Source of the DNA: WRCA01 sp964587855
GTDB taxonomy: Bacteria; Pseudomonadota; Alphaproteobacteria; Rs-D84
Assembly: GCA_964587855.1 (NCBI GenBank)
Contig: CAZPLT010000001.1
Span: forward strand, 86,118 to 150,117
Length of the DNA stretch: 64,000 bases
Direction: 5' to 3'
The number at the start of each line of letters is the position of its first letter. The first letter of the stretch is position 1. Position numbers and translations under genes: made by a program. The notes below the pieces were generated by a model. It was not told where the DNA came from, ran no database searches, and saw only the letters and a list, made by a program, of their open reading frames with translations. This document shows positions 41,282 to 48,766 of this stretch, piece by piece.

Positions 41282-41367
41282 TGGTGGGAGCGGTTGGAGT
41301 CGAACCAACTCAAGCAAAGCTAACAGATTTACAGTCTGCCCCGGCTCTCCGACTCCGGCGCGCGCCC
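41282..41367 (-). tRNA. tRNA-Tyr (GTA anticodon)
   Basis: The 86-base class II tRNA has a long variable arm, anticodon loop CTGTAAA, T-arm GTTGG-TTCGACT-CCAAC and an encoded CCA. The acceptor pairs GGGCGCG with CGCTCCC, with one C-U mismatch, and position 8 is C instead of the nearly universal U. D-stem CCGG / CCGG is intact. Confidence 0.9.
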
Positions 41368-41422
41368 TAAAAATAAAAATAAAAAGACGAAAAAACGCTG
41401 TTGCGCTCTTTCGTCCAGATTT

Positions 41423-41498
41423 TGGCAGCCCCAACCGGAGTCGAACCGGTGTTCTCGCCTTGAAAGGGCGGTGTCCTGGGCCTCTAGACGATGGGGCC
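41423..41498 (-). tRNA. tRNA-Glu (TTC anticodon)
   Basis: The 76-base cloverleaf has acceptor GGCCCCA, anticodon loop CTTTCAA, T-arm CCGG-TTCGACT-CCGG and encoded CCA. The outermost anticodon-stem pair is C-A. Confidence 0.94.
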
Positions 41499-41505
41499 AA
41501 AAATA

Positions 41506-41582
41506 TGGCGGGATTGACGGGGATCGAACCCGCGACCTTCTGCGTGACAGGCAGACGCTCTAACCAGCTGAGCTACAACCCC
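41506..41582 (-). tRNA. tRNA-Asp (GTC anticodon)
   Basis: The 77-base cloverleaf has acceptor GGGGTTG / CAATCCC, D-stem GCTC / GAGC, anticodon stem TCTGC / GCAGA around CTGTCAC, and encoded CCA. It is first in the four-tRNA minus-strand cluster. Confidence 0.96.
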
Positions 41583-41708
41583 AATTATCATCTTATGCTA
41601 ATCCGTGGGATTAAAGATGAAGGCTCGCCAAGTTTATACTTTTCAATAATAAAAATCAAGGCTTTTTTTCATCTGGGTAAGAGCTGCTTGCCTCCCTGCT
41701 CTTTTTCG

Positions 41709-41717
41709 TGTTATAAT
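41709..41717 (+). promoter_or_regulatory. Extended -10 promoter with a very short leader
   Basis: TGTTATAAT (TGn plus TATAAT 41712-41717) precedes the ATG at 41733. The predicted leader is eight or nine bases and contains CAGAGAGA. Confidence 0.6.
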
Positions 41718-41732
41718 AATTATTCAGAGAGA

Positions 41733-43574
41733 ATGAAAAAACAAATCGGATTTTTTGCAATTATTTTTTGCGCTGTTTTTTTAGTGTCTGGTTTTATTTA
41801 TGCTGATGATTTACAAACCCCGGATGTTCAGGGTATTGTTGATAGTATATCAACACCTAAAACTTCGGAAAATACTATTCAGGCAACATGTGCTCAACAA
41901 GTTTTTGCCCAGGCATTAATTGCAGATGCTGCATCGGTTAATGAAGACTCGCCCGAGGTCGATATCCAGGCATGGATATATAAAAATTTCCAAAGTCCCA
42001 ATACAATACAAAAAGTTTTGAATTGCACCGAAATAAGTCAATTGGCGGATGATGATACAATGACTGTTCCACCTGTAGAATATAGATTCCCAGCGGGGCG
42101 TAAAATAGTTGTAAATTATGAAACCCAGCCGAAAATTTTAAAACAACGTTTATTAATTGCTAATAAGCGTGCAATCCCTTGTACTACCGATGATTGTATA
42201 TCACCAAAAATTGGTGCGGCAAATGACCCAAATCTTTGGACCAATACCGAGCCAGCATGGTATGGAATTTTGGTTGTTCAAGCTGGCGCATTGGATCCTT
42301 ATATTGGTGAAGAAAAAAATAATGTAATTGCATTAAAATATATAGAAGAAAACGTCGATATTTTTTATCCGCATAATTATAATAAAACTTTAATACATAC
42401 TAATTCTGGTCCCAGATGTACTTCGCGCAGTGCTTTTGCAAATGACAGCGATATTGTAAATCTAGCAACAACTAAATCTGTCGGAATTGAATCTTATGGG
42501 GATGAAGATGGTGATGGGCAAAAAGATACAAATGATTACTATGTTGCAGGTGATGTTAACTTACAATGGGTTGCCTGGTCCGAGATTGCATTGGATGTTG
42601 TAATAACCGTTGCAACAGTTGGCGGTGGAACAATATTAATTGGTGCAACCAAGGGTTTGCGAGCAGCCAAAGCAGCAAAAAATTTAGCTAAGAGCATAAA
42701 AGTTTTAAAAGAAGCAGATGCAGTTAAAGATTATATAAGTCTTGTAAATAAAGCGTCAAAAGCCGCAGAAGAATTAAAAGCTATAGACAAAGTAACAGAT
42801 GCAGCTAAATGGGCCAAGAAATCAGATGAAATAAAAGATCTAGAAAAAACGATAAAAGAAACAGAAAAAGTAGGTGATGTAAAAAAATATAAAGAAGCAG
42901 TTTCGACTTTCGGAAAGATACAAGATTTACGACGAGGAATGAAGGCTTGGAAAATACCACAACGTGGAAATGTTATTGCTCGTAGTTGGCGTGTAGCCAA
43001 GAATTTTACTAAATTATTAAGAAGTGGAAAAACAATAAGCAAGGCGGAACGAGTCGCTCGTGCTGGTATGAAATCCGGAAAACTTCGTAATTGGTTGTTT
43101 GTTAGCACCATGAAAAATGTGGGTCGTTTGGCAAGAATGGAACGACAAGCCGGAATACTTTATGGCGCTATGACACTTATTGAAGGGGCGTATGATTGGA
43201 CCGAAACTTCAACAGGGGAATTTTCTAGCAATATAGAATTAAAGCCATTTTGCTTATTATCAGCCGATGATTTGCCTGGTGGACAAGACAATATAGTTAA
43301 TTATGGTATGTGGTTGATGTGGGCGGGGGATTCTTTGTCTGCCGAAGATGATGATGCGGCATTTTTACAAGCAATGGATTTTGCAAATAAATTCCACCAA
43401 GATATGCAAGAAACTCAATATGAAGAAACCGAAAAAGGCCGCAGTAATAATGACATGTGTGATGTTGATATATTCGTTGTGCGACCAATCATCAAAAATC
43501 CAGATTCAGATAATCCAGAACTTTATTATCTTATTATGAATGATGTTCCATGGAGTATTCGTACAGCTGAGTAA
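41733..43574 (+). CDS. Large secreted protein with calcium-type loop and Ala/Lys-rich helical region
   Basis: I do not recognise this 613-residue protein. A signal peptide (MKKQIGFFAIIFCAVFLVSG) precedes an N-terminal domain of about 240 residues with cysteines (IQATCAQQVF, PCTTDDCISP). DEDGDGQKDTND then matches the thrombospondin type-3 calcium pattern DxDxDGxxDxxD. A hydrophobic Gly/Val-rich helix (IALDVVITVATVGGGTILIG) is followed by about 200 residues of Ala/Lys/Glu-rich helices, some basic, and a C-terminal domain. The start at 41733 begins the signal peptide; the longer open frame back to 41232 runs through tRNA genes and is not real. It is separated from the similar gene at 40049 by the tRNA cluster. 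Confidence 0.75.
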   Translation: MKKQIGFFAIIFCAVFLVSGFIYADDLQTPDVQGIVDSISTPKTSENTIQATCAQQVFAQALIADAASVNEDSPEVDIQAWIYKNFQSPNTIQKVLNCTEISQLADDDTMTVPPVEYRFPAGRKIVVNYETQPKILKQRLLIANKRAIPCTTDDCISPKIGAANDPNLWTNTEPAWYGILVVQAGALDPYIGEEKNNVIALKYIEENVDIFYPHNYNKTLIHTNSGPRCTSRSAFANDSDIVNLATTKSVGIESYGDEDGDGQKDTNDYYVAGDVNLQWVAWSEIALDVVITVATVGGGTILIGATKGLRAAKAAKNLAKSIKVLKEADAVKDYISLVNKASKAAEELKAIDKVTDAAKWAKKSDEIKDLEKTIKETEKVGDVKKYKEAVSTFGKIQDLRRGMKAWKIPQRGNVIARSWRVAKNFTKLLRSGKTISKAERVARAGMKSGKLRNWLFVSTMKNVGRLARMERQAGILYGAMTLIEGAYDWTETSTGEFSSNIELKPFCLLSADDLPGGQDNIVNYGMWLMWAGDSLSAEDDDAAFLQAMDFANKFHQDMQETQYEETEKGRSNNDMCDVDIFVVRPIIKNPDSDNPELYYLIMNDVPWSIRTAE

Positions 43575-43642
43575 TCAGTATTTATTCTTATTGTATTATT
43601 TGAAAATATTTTCTATTATTATTTTGATAAAGAGGTTTTAGC

Positions 43643-43960
43643 ATGAAAAAAATATTTATTTTTGGATTATTGATAACAATTTGTGCATCTGCGGGTGCTT
43701 ATACTCTTAAATCACAAAAAGAGTTAGGCAAAGATGATGCAAAAAATCAAAATATGGTTGTTCAGTGCACTACTACAAATGGCAAAGTATCAAGTCAAAC
43801 CTGCCAATTACGTCGTTATGCAAAATGTAAAAAAACTTCATCAGGTAAGCAAAATTGCAGTGGATGGCAACAATGGCAAGATTTACGTAATCCTGGGGCT
43901 GGATATTCTGATTGGCGCAAAGCAGCCGAAGCTTGCTGTCAATCCAAGGGGTTAAGATAA
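43643..43960 (+). CDS. Small secreted cysteine-rich protein
   Basis: I do not recognise this 105-residue protein. A signal peptide (MKKIFIFGLLITICASAGA) leads to a basic mature domain of about 85 residues with seven cysteines (VVQCTTTNGKVSSQTCQLRR, YAKCKKTSSGKQNCSGW, AEACCQSKG). Disulfide bonding outside the cytoplasm is likely. AAAGAGG lies upstream of the ATG. It forms its own unit between 43574 and the terminator at 43959. Confidence 0.72.
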   Translation: MKKIFIFGLLITICASAGAYTLKSQKELGKDDAKNQNMVVQCTTTNGKVSSQTCQLRRYAKCKKTSSGKQNCSGWQQWQDLRNPGAGYSDWRKAAEACCQSKGLR

Positions 43961-43986
43961 AAAATCCGCCATTTGGCGGATTTTTT
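43959..43986. terminator. Bidirectional terminator
   Basis: AATCCGCCA / TGGCGGATT with a two-base spacer is flanked by A and T tracts, between converging genes. Confidence 0.88.
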
Positions 43987-44004
43987 AACAATTTTATTGA
44001 TTTA

Positions 44005-44355
44005 TTATCTGCTGTGAACAGCGGCTAAAGAATATATTTCAGCAAAGTCTTTTTCATCAATAGTGTTATGACTTTCAGGACTGGTTGAATCAGTTAAAGA
44101 ATTATTAATCTTACCGTTAACAAAATGGCGATCCTTTTTTGTAAAAATCTGCCCATTAAATTCAATAGTTGAACGTCCAAGTTTGTAATTCTCACGGATT
44201 TTCGCGATTTCTTTACCATTTTGCGATACTGAAAATATTTCTATATTGTCATCCCCCAGCTGTTTTACCTGCCCTTCTGTTATCGCTGTTATTAATAATT
44301 TTTTAATACTTGCATCAAATATGGATTTCTTTCCAAAATTAGTTTTAATTTCCAT
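44005..44355 (-). CDS. Protein of unknown function (116 residues)
   Basis: I do not recognise this protein. It is soluble and has no signal peptide. The sequence runs from a helical N-terminus (DASIKKLLITAITEGQVKQL) through alternating short strands (DDNIEIFSVSQNGKEIAKI, STIEFNGQIFTKKDRHF) to a polar tail. A good ribosome site (AGAGGTAAAAAA) precedes the ATG. It follows tolA on the same strand after 83 bases, but no link to Tol is evident. Confidence 0.6.
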   Translation of the reverse strand: MEIKTNFGKKSIFDASIKKLLITAITEGQVKQLGDDNIEIFSVSQNGKEIAKIRENYKLGRSTIEFNGQIFTKKDRHFVNGKINNSLTDSTSPESHNTIDEKDFAEIYSLAAVHSR

Positions 44356-44438
44356 TTTTTTACCTCTTGTATATTTATATAATGTAATTATGGATTATTT
44401 ACAGTGAATTTTCAATATAAATATGAAGTTATATCAAT

Positions 44439-45167
44439 CTATTGTACACTGGCATTTGATGGGAAGAAAGTCAGCTGAATAGTCTTCCATTTTTCATACT
44501 CATTTTCAGGAAGCATACTGAAAGGCTGACAGTTTGAAACGGCCGAGCGAATGGTTTCAAAAATGTATGCCATGGCCGGGTCGTTAGCGGCGGCGGATTC
44601 TTGTTCAAACCACAGACTTTGCACGAAGCCGCGTTGATTCATAGACAGATGTGCAACAGCGCGAATATTTTCAATCCCCGGATAGGTTTTATTAAATACC
44701 CAACAACGTGTCATTGCAAAACGCAGTGCATCAACCACAGAAACTGTCATGGTGCGGTTCAAACTGGTTGTTTCACGATTAACACGAACAATAGTGGTTG
44801 CTTTTTGCGCATTTGGGGTTGGCTTGGTATCGGTTTTTTTAACCGGATCCGGCAAAGCAGTCATTTTTTCTATTTTTTTATCATCGTCCCCCAGTGGTTC
44901 AACTGGTTCAGGCTTTTTTTCTTGTTTTTTCTGTTGTTGTTCATCTTTTGGCAATTCGGGGGCTTCGGTATTAAATACAAGTGTTTCGTCGCCTTTTATT
45001 TCAACACGGGATAAATCTATATCATAAATTTGAACATGGTCAGACATAACAATCTGGTCCATAGGGTTCAATATTGCAAACGAAGTAATCATTATGGCAA
45101 GAATGCTCAAATGCCCCGCAACGGATGCCAATAAGTTTTCTGAAAAAAATGATTTTTTATTTTTCAA
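44439..45167 (-). CDS. tolA: TolA-like envelope protein
   Basis: TolA spans the periplasm and links the TolQR motor to outer-membrane partners. The 242-residue product has one N-terminal transmembrane helix (about 12-32), a Lys/Glu/Pro-rich middle (about 70-120, KKQEKKPEPVEPLGDDDKK) and a C-terminal domain of about 100 residues with two cysteines (TRCWVFNKTYPGIENIRA, VSNCQPFSML). The domain pattern is that of alphaproteobacterial TolA, shorter than the E. coli protein. Position directly after tolR (four-base overlap) supports the call. A following tolB or pal gene is missing. Confidence 0.85.
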   Translation of the reverse strand: MKNKKSFFSENLLASVAGHLSILAIMITSFAILNPMDQIVMSDHVQIYDIDLSRVEIKGDETLVFNTEAPELPKDEQQQKKQEKKPEPVEPLGDDDKKIEKMTALPDPVKKTDTKPTPNAQKATTIVRVNRETTSLNRTMTVSVVDALRFAMTRCWVFNKTYPGIENIRAVAHLSMNQRGFVQSLWFEQESAAANDPAMAYIFETIRSAVSNCQPFSMLPENEYEKWKTIQLTFFPSNASVQ

Positions 45168-45568
45168 TTTTCAATTTTTGTTCGCAGACCAACTTTTTGA
45201 AATCCAGCATCTTTTAGTGCGCCCATCATTGACATAACCGCGCCATAGTTAGCATTTTTATCACCATTAATCATAATGGTCAGTTTTGGGTTTTCCCCAC
45301 GCATAGCGATTAAACGATTAACAATTTCTTTTTTTGAATGTTCTTCTTTGCCGACAAAGTATCTGCCACTGGTATCAACACCAATTTGTATTGCATGATC
45401 ATCACCGGACATTGCACTGTGCCCTGCTTTGGGCAAATCAAGATCAATTCCGCTGGTCAACATTGGTGCAGTAACGACAAACACCGCCAGCAAAACAGTC
45501 ATAACGTCAATCATAGGCGTCATAACAATCAAAGAATTTGAATCAACTGATTTTCTTCTGCGTGGCAT
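45164..45568 (-). CDS. tolR: TolR biopolymer transport protein
   Basis: TolR (ExbD family) forms the proton channel with TolQ. The 134-residue product has a short basic N-terminus (MPRRRKSVDSNSLI), one transmembrane helix with the key aspartate (VMTPMIDVMTVLLAVFVVTA) and a periplasmic domain with LDLPKAGHS, VDTSGRYFVGKEEHS and VMSMMGALKDAGFQKVGLRT. The length is close to normal. It sits one base after tolQ and overlaps tolA. Confidence 0.94.
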   Translation of the reverse strand: MPRRRKSVDSNSLIVMTPMIDVMTVLLAVFVVTAPMLTSGIDLDLPKAGHSAMSGDDHAIQIGVDTSGRYFVGKEEHSKKEIVNRLIAMRGENPKLTIMINGDKNANYGAVMSMMGALKDAGFQKVGLRTKIEN

Positions 45569-45569
45569 T

Positions 45570-46061
45570 TTATTTTCTCTTCAATTCTTTGATTTGGGAA
45601 TCTATTTTGTTATAAAACTCGTCAGATTTTTTGCTGAAGAATTGATAAAAAACTGCGGCTGGGATTGCGACAAACAGACCCAATGCGGTTTCGCCCAACG
45701 CAACCGCCAGTCCAGGTGCAATAACCGCCAGACTGGTAGAATTATTTGCCCCAATTGCGCTGAACAAATGCATAATCCCCCAAATTGTTCCAAACAATCC
45801 AACAAATGGCGCAACAGCCGAAGCCATTGATAAAAACCATAAATTTTTATCATAAGGTTCAATAATTTTATCAGTGAATGTTTCCAGATTATCTTCACGG
45901 GAAACCTTGATTTGGCGACCTTTGGTTTCTTTCCATAAACGGAGTTTACCAATAATAATAGTCCAAGATATAACGCTGGCTGCAACCAACATAATGGATG
46001 TTAAAAAAGCCACCGGGTCGGTCGGTGAAAAAATTGATAGAAATGAAAAGTTATTTTGCAT
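45570..46061 (-). CDS. tolQ: TolQ motor protein, short form
   Basis: TolQ (ExbB family) is the proton-channel scaffold of the Tol system. The 163-residue product has an N-terminal transmembrane helix (about 14-36), a short cytoplasmic stretch, and the conserved double-helix region LSMASAVAPFVGLFGTIWGI, with APGLAVALGETALGLFVAIPA. Typical TolQ has about 230 residues; the first cytoplasmic domain here is reduced to roughly 40 residues. The motor core is intact. It is between ybgC and tolR in the usual Tol order. Confidence 0.92.
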   Translation of the reverse strand: MQNNFSFLSIFSPTDPVAFLTSIMLVAASVISWTIIIGKLRLWKETKGRQIKVSREDNLETFTDKIIEPYDKNLWFLSMASAVAPFVGLFGTIWGIMHLFSAIGANNSTSLAVIAPGLAVALGETALGLFVAIPAAVFYQFFSKKSDEFYNKIDSQIKELKRK

Positions 46062-46074
46062 TTTGTTTTTCCTT

Positions 46075-46449
46075 TTATTTTATTTTCTTTATATATTCTT
46101 CGGGTATTCGTTTAGGTTTCATGTCGGCACCGATATAGGCAGCGGTGCCATGCAGTATAGCATAAATTTCGCCGTCTTTCACGAACTTTTGTTCAACTTT
46201 TATTGATGCTGCGCCAATTTCAGTCGCATGAGTTTCGACAACAAAATTATCGCCCAATTTCAGTGGTTTTTTATATTTCATATTTAATTCGCGAATTACA
46301 AATCCGATATCTCCATTTGTTGGCGCGGCGTCCATCATCCACTTCATCCGTGCGCGTTCTGCGATTTCAATATATCGTGCATGATACACAATGCCGCCAG
46401 CATCAGTATCAGCATAAGCAATTGAAAAATTAAATTTATGTAGATTCAT
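46075..46449 (-). CDS. ybgC: Acyl-CoA thioesterase of the Tol operon (YbgC family)
   Basis: YbgC is a hotdog-fold thioesterase often encoded with the Tol genes. The 124-residue product has the active-site motif YADTDAGGIVYHARYIEIAE (Asp and catalytic Tyr/His) followed by MNMKYKKPLKLGDNFVVET-type strands (LNMKYKKPLKLGDNFVVETH here). Length and position at the head of tolQRA are typical. Its acyl substrate is not known for most members. AGATAAAA precedes the ATG weakly. Confidence 0.92.
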   Translation of the reverse strand: MNLHKFNFSIAYADTDAGGIVYHARYIEIAERARMKWMMDAAPTNGDIGFVIRELNMKYKKPLKLGDNFVVETHATEIGAASIKVEQKFVKDGEIYAILHGTAAYIGADMKPKRIPEEYIKKIK

Positions 46450-46471
46450 TTTATCTTATAATTTCTTTATT

Positions 46472-46966
46472 TTAATTATAACATAAATCAGAGTAAACAA
46501 TTGGAACACGCTGTTTTACAATGGATAAAGGACGTTTTAAATAATTTTCTAGTAATTTTATTTTTTCTGGTTGAATAGAGCAAGCAGGAGAGCCAACCAT
46601 TCTTGCTATTTCTTTTAATTTAGCATATTGTACCATTGTTATTTCATTTTTATTTATTCCCATTTCTATGGATTTTATATCGTAATTGCAACTTGCGAAA
46701 TATAAAAAAGAGTGTTTGGGTTTTCCTGTGGATGTTAAACCAGAAAAATCACCTAGGAAAATAAAATTTGAATATGGAATTAACAGACCAAGTTCTTCAA
46801 AAGTCTCGCGTTTAATTGCTTGTAATGATGTTTCCCCAGGGTCAAGTTGACCACCGGCAGATGTATCCCATCTGTTAGGATTGCGTTTTTTATTTGGTCC
46901 GCGAAGTTGAATTAAAAATTCCCCAGTTAATGAATTCATCAGCCATAATGATGTGGTCAGTTTCAT
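46472..46966 (-). CDS. Nudix hydrolase
   Basis: The 164-residue protein has a complete Nudix box, GGQLDPGETSLQAIKRETFE followed by ELGL, which binds the metal and the diphosphate of the substrate. The N-terminal WLMNSLTGEFLIQLRGPNKK and NRWDTSAGG strands match Nudix enzymes close to isopentenyl-diphosphate isomerase-like and unclassified members. The substrate is unknown. It overlaps the ruvB stop by four bases and is last in a run with the hydrolase at 47955 and ruvB. Confidence 0.85.
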   Translation of the reverse strand: MKLTTSLWLMNSLTGEFLIQLRGPNKKRNPNRWDTSAGGQLDPGETSLQAIKRETFEELGLLIPYSNFIFLGDFSGLTSTGKPKHSFLYFASCNYDIKSIEMGINKNEITMVQYAKLKEIARMVGSPACSIQPEKIKLLENYLKRPLSIVKQRVPIVYSDLCYN

Positions 46967-47955
46967 TTTTTTAATCCCAAATGTTCATACCCATGTTCGG
47001 TAATTATGCGACCGCGCGGGGTGCGTTGAATGAAACCCTGTTGCATTAAATATGGTTCTATCACATCTTCTATTGTGTCGGCGGGTTCGGATAAAATCGC
47101 ACTCAGGTTTTCAATACCGACTGGACCGCCAGCATAATGTTTAACGATAGCATTCATATATTCACGATCTATTTCATCCAGTCCGCGTTTATCAATATGC
47201 AATTGAAACAATGTTGTTTTAATGGTGTCGTCCGTAATATCTTTATTTCCCAATGCCGTGGCAAAATCACGGGCACGTTTTAATAATCTGTTTGCAATAC
47301 GTGGTGTGCCACGTGCAGACTGAGCCAGATTCATTGCGCCCTGCTCGGCTATTGGGATTCCCAAAATATTTGCACTGCGTTTGATAATTTTCCCCAAATC
47401 ATCTGATGAATAAAAATTCAATCGTAAATCAATTCCGAATCGATCACGCAAAGGATTAGAAAGTAATCCTGTCCGTGTTGTTGCACCAACCAATGTAAAT
47501 TGTGGTAAATCTATACGAACGCTTTTCGCGGATGGTCCATCCCCAAGCATAATATCTAATTTGAAATCTTCCATTGCGGAATACAAGACTTCTTCGATTG
47601 CGGTCGGCAAGCGATGAATTTCATCAATAAACAAAACATCGTTTGGCTCCAGGGATGTTAAAATAGCCGCCAAATCCCCCTGTTTGGTCAGCATGGGTGC
47701 AGCAGTTGCACGAAAATTCGTCCCCAGTTCGTTTGCGACAATATGTGCCAACGTTGTTTTGCCCAGTCCCGGGGGACCATATAAAAGCACATGATCCATT
47801 GCTTCGCCACGTGAACGTGCGCCAGTGATAAAAACGTTCAAGTTTTGTTTCAGTGATTCTTGGCCCACAAAATCAGCCAGTTTCTTTGGGCGAATTGTCG
47901 CCGCCATTTCATCTGGGATTTCCGGATCTAAAAATCTTTCATTTTCATTTTTCAT
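46963..47955 (-). CDS. ruvB: Holliday junction branch-migration helicase RuvB
   Basis: RuvB is the AAA+ motor that moves Holliday junctions with RuvA. The 330-residue product has the N-terminal IRPKKLADFVGQESLKQNL, Walker A YGPPGLGKTTLAHIVANELG, Walker B LFIDEIHRLPTAIEE, sensor 1 LVGATTRTGLLSNPLRDRF and the C-terminal winged helix with YAGGPVGIENL and PYLMQQGFIQRTPRGRI. Length is normal. ruvA and ruvC are not adjacent. It overlaps the upstream hydrolase gene by one base and the Nudix gene by four. Confidence 0.97.
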   Translation of the reverse strand: MKNENERFLDPEIPDEMAATIRPKKLADFVGQESLKQNLNVFITGARSRGEAMDHVLLYGPPGLGKTTLAHIVANELGTNFRATAAPMLTKQGDLAAILTSLEPNDVLFIDEIHRLPTAIEEVLYSAMEDFKLDIMLGDGPSAKSVRIDLPQFTLVGATTRTGLLSNPLRDRFGIDLRLNFYSSDDLGKIIKRSANILGIPIAEQGAMNLAQSARGTPRIANRLLKRARDFATALGNKDITDDTIKTTLFQLHIDKRGLDEIDREYMNAIVKHYAGGPVGIENLSAILSEPADTIEDVIEPYLMQQGFIQRTPRGRIITEHGYEHLGLKK

Positions 47956-48614
47956 TATAATAATTTATCGTCTTCGTTTTCGCGACCTACATAGGCCTTG
48001 ATATCGTTATATAATTGTTTTAGCTCGGCGGGTGTTGCATATTCAGCGGTTGCGTCTTTTATTTTTATTGTTTCTACGATTATTTGCGCTTGTTTTTTCA
48101 AAATCTGTGTCAGATGAACACCAAAGGCATGTGCGTCTTCGCTTTCTTTGCTGCCCTGTATCATCAAACCACGATTTGGACGTGGTGATAAAAATGTAAA
48201 ATCACTGACTGATGAATCTGGTGATACCAGTGTGAAACCGCTGACCTCTGGTCTGCGCATCATTGCCTGGATTGCATACCATGCACCCAAGTGATTTCCG
48301 GCCAACCATAATCTGTCACTTTCTTCGTTTTGATTTTGTATCCAATCAATTACGGTTGCGATATCAATCATATTGTCCGAAGTTGTTCCCAATGTACCTT
48401 CGGAATCACCAACGCCACGATAATTAAAACGAACAACTGAAAATCCAATATCCATATAAGCCCGAAACATAGCATAAGATACACGATCGTTCATATGATA
48501 CCCAGTATGGGGATTTCCAGGCAAAATTACAGCCAAAGGTGCCGCTTCGGTGGCGGATTTATGATAAACCGAATGAATTTTTCCAGTATCGCCAGAAATT
48601 ATAACATCAACCAT
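47955..48614 (-). CDS. Alpha/beta hydrolase-fold protein lacking the nucleophile serine
   Basis: The 219-residue protein has the alpha/beta-hydrolase features of a family common in alphaproteobacteria: AVILPGNPHTGYHMNDRVSY, VVRFNYRGVGDSEG and the nucleophile elbow. The elbow reads LAGNHLGAWYAIQ, so the GxSxG serine is replaced by histidine (codon CAC on the coding strand). Later elements (VSPDSS, GLMIQGSKESEDAHAF) are present. Either the enzyme is inactive or it uses another residue. It is first in a run with ruvB. The substrate is unknown. Confidence 0.8.
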   Translation of the reverse strand: MVDVIISGDTGKIHSVYHKSATEAAPLAVILPGNPHTGYHMNDRVSYAMFRAYMDIGFSVVRFNYRGVGDSEGTLGTTSDNMIDIATVIDWIQNQNEESDRLWLAGNHLGAWYAIQAMMRRPEVSGFTLVSPDSSVSDFTFLSPRPNRGLMIQGSKESEDAHAFGVHLTQILKKQAQIIVETIKIKDATAEYATPAELKQLYNDIKAYVGRENEDDKLL

Positions 48615-48709
48615 TTATTACTCCCTTGGGACATTTAATATAAATTTTGCCCTGTAATATATTTGTTATACACCAAATGATTTCTAAATTTCAACACTAT
48701 TTTTTTGCT

Positions 48710-48738
48710 TTGACATGTGTTGCCAAAATAGTTTAACA
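48710..48738 (+). promoter_or_regulatory. Predicted promoter of the secreted protein at 48767
   Basis: TTGACA at 48710-48715 and a weak -10 TTAACA at 48733-48738 are 17 bases apart. AAGGG follows before the ATG. Confidence 0.5.
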
Positions 48739-48766
48739 TTAAATCAAAATAACAAGGGTAAATATC

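Noticed and set aside
41232..41732. N-terminal extension of the 613-residue secreted protein
   Set aside because: The open frame runs through four tRNA genes; the signal peptide, promoter and ribosome site place the start at 41733.
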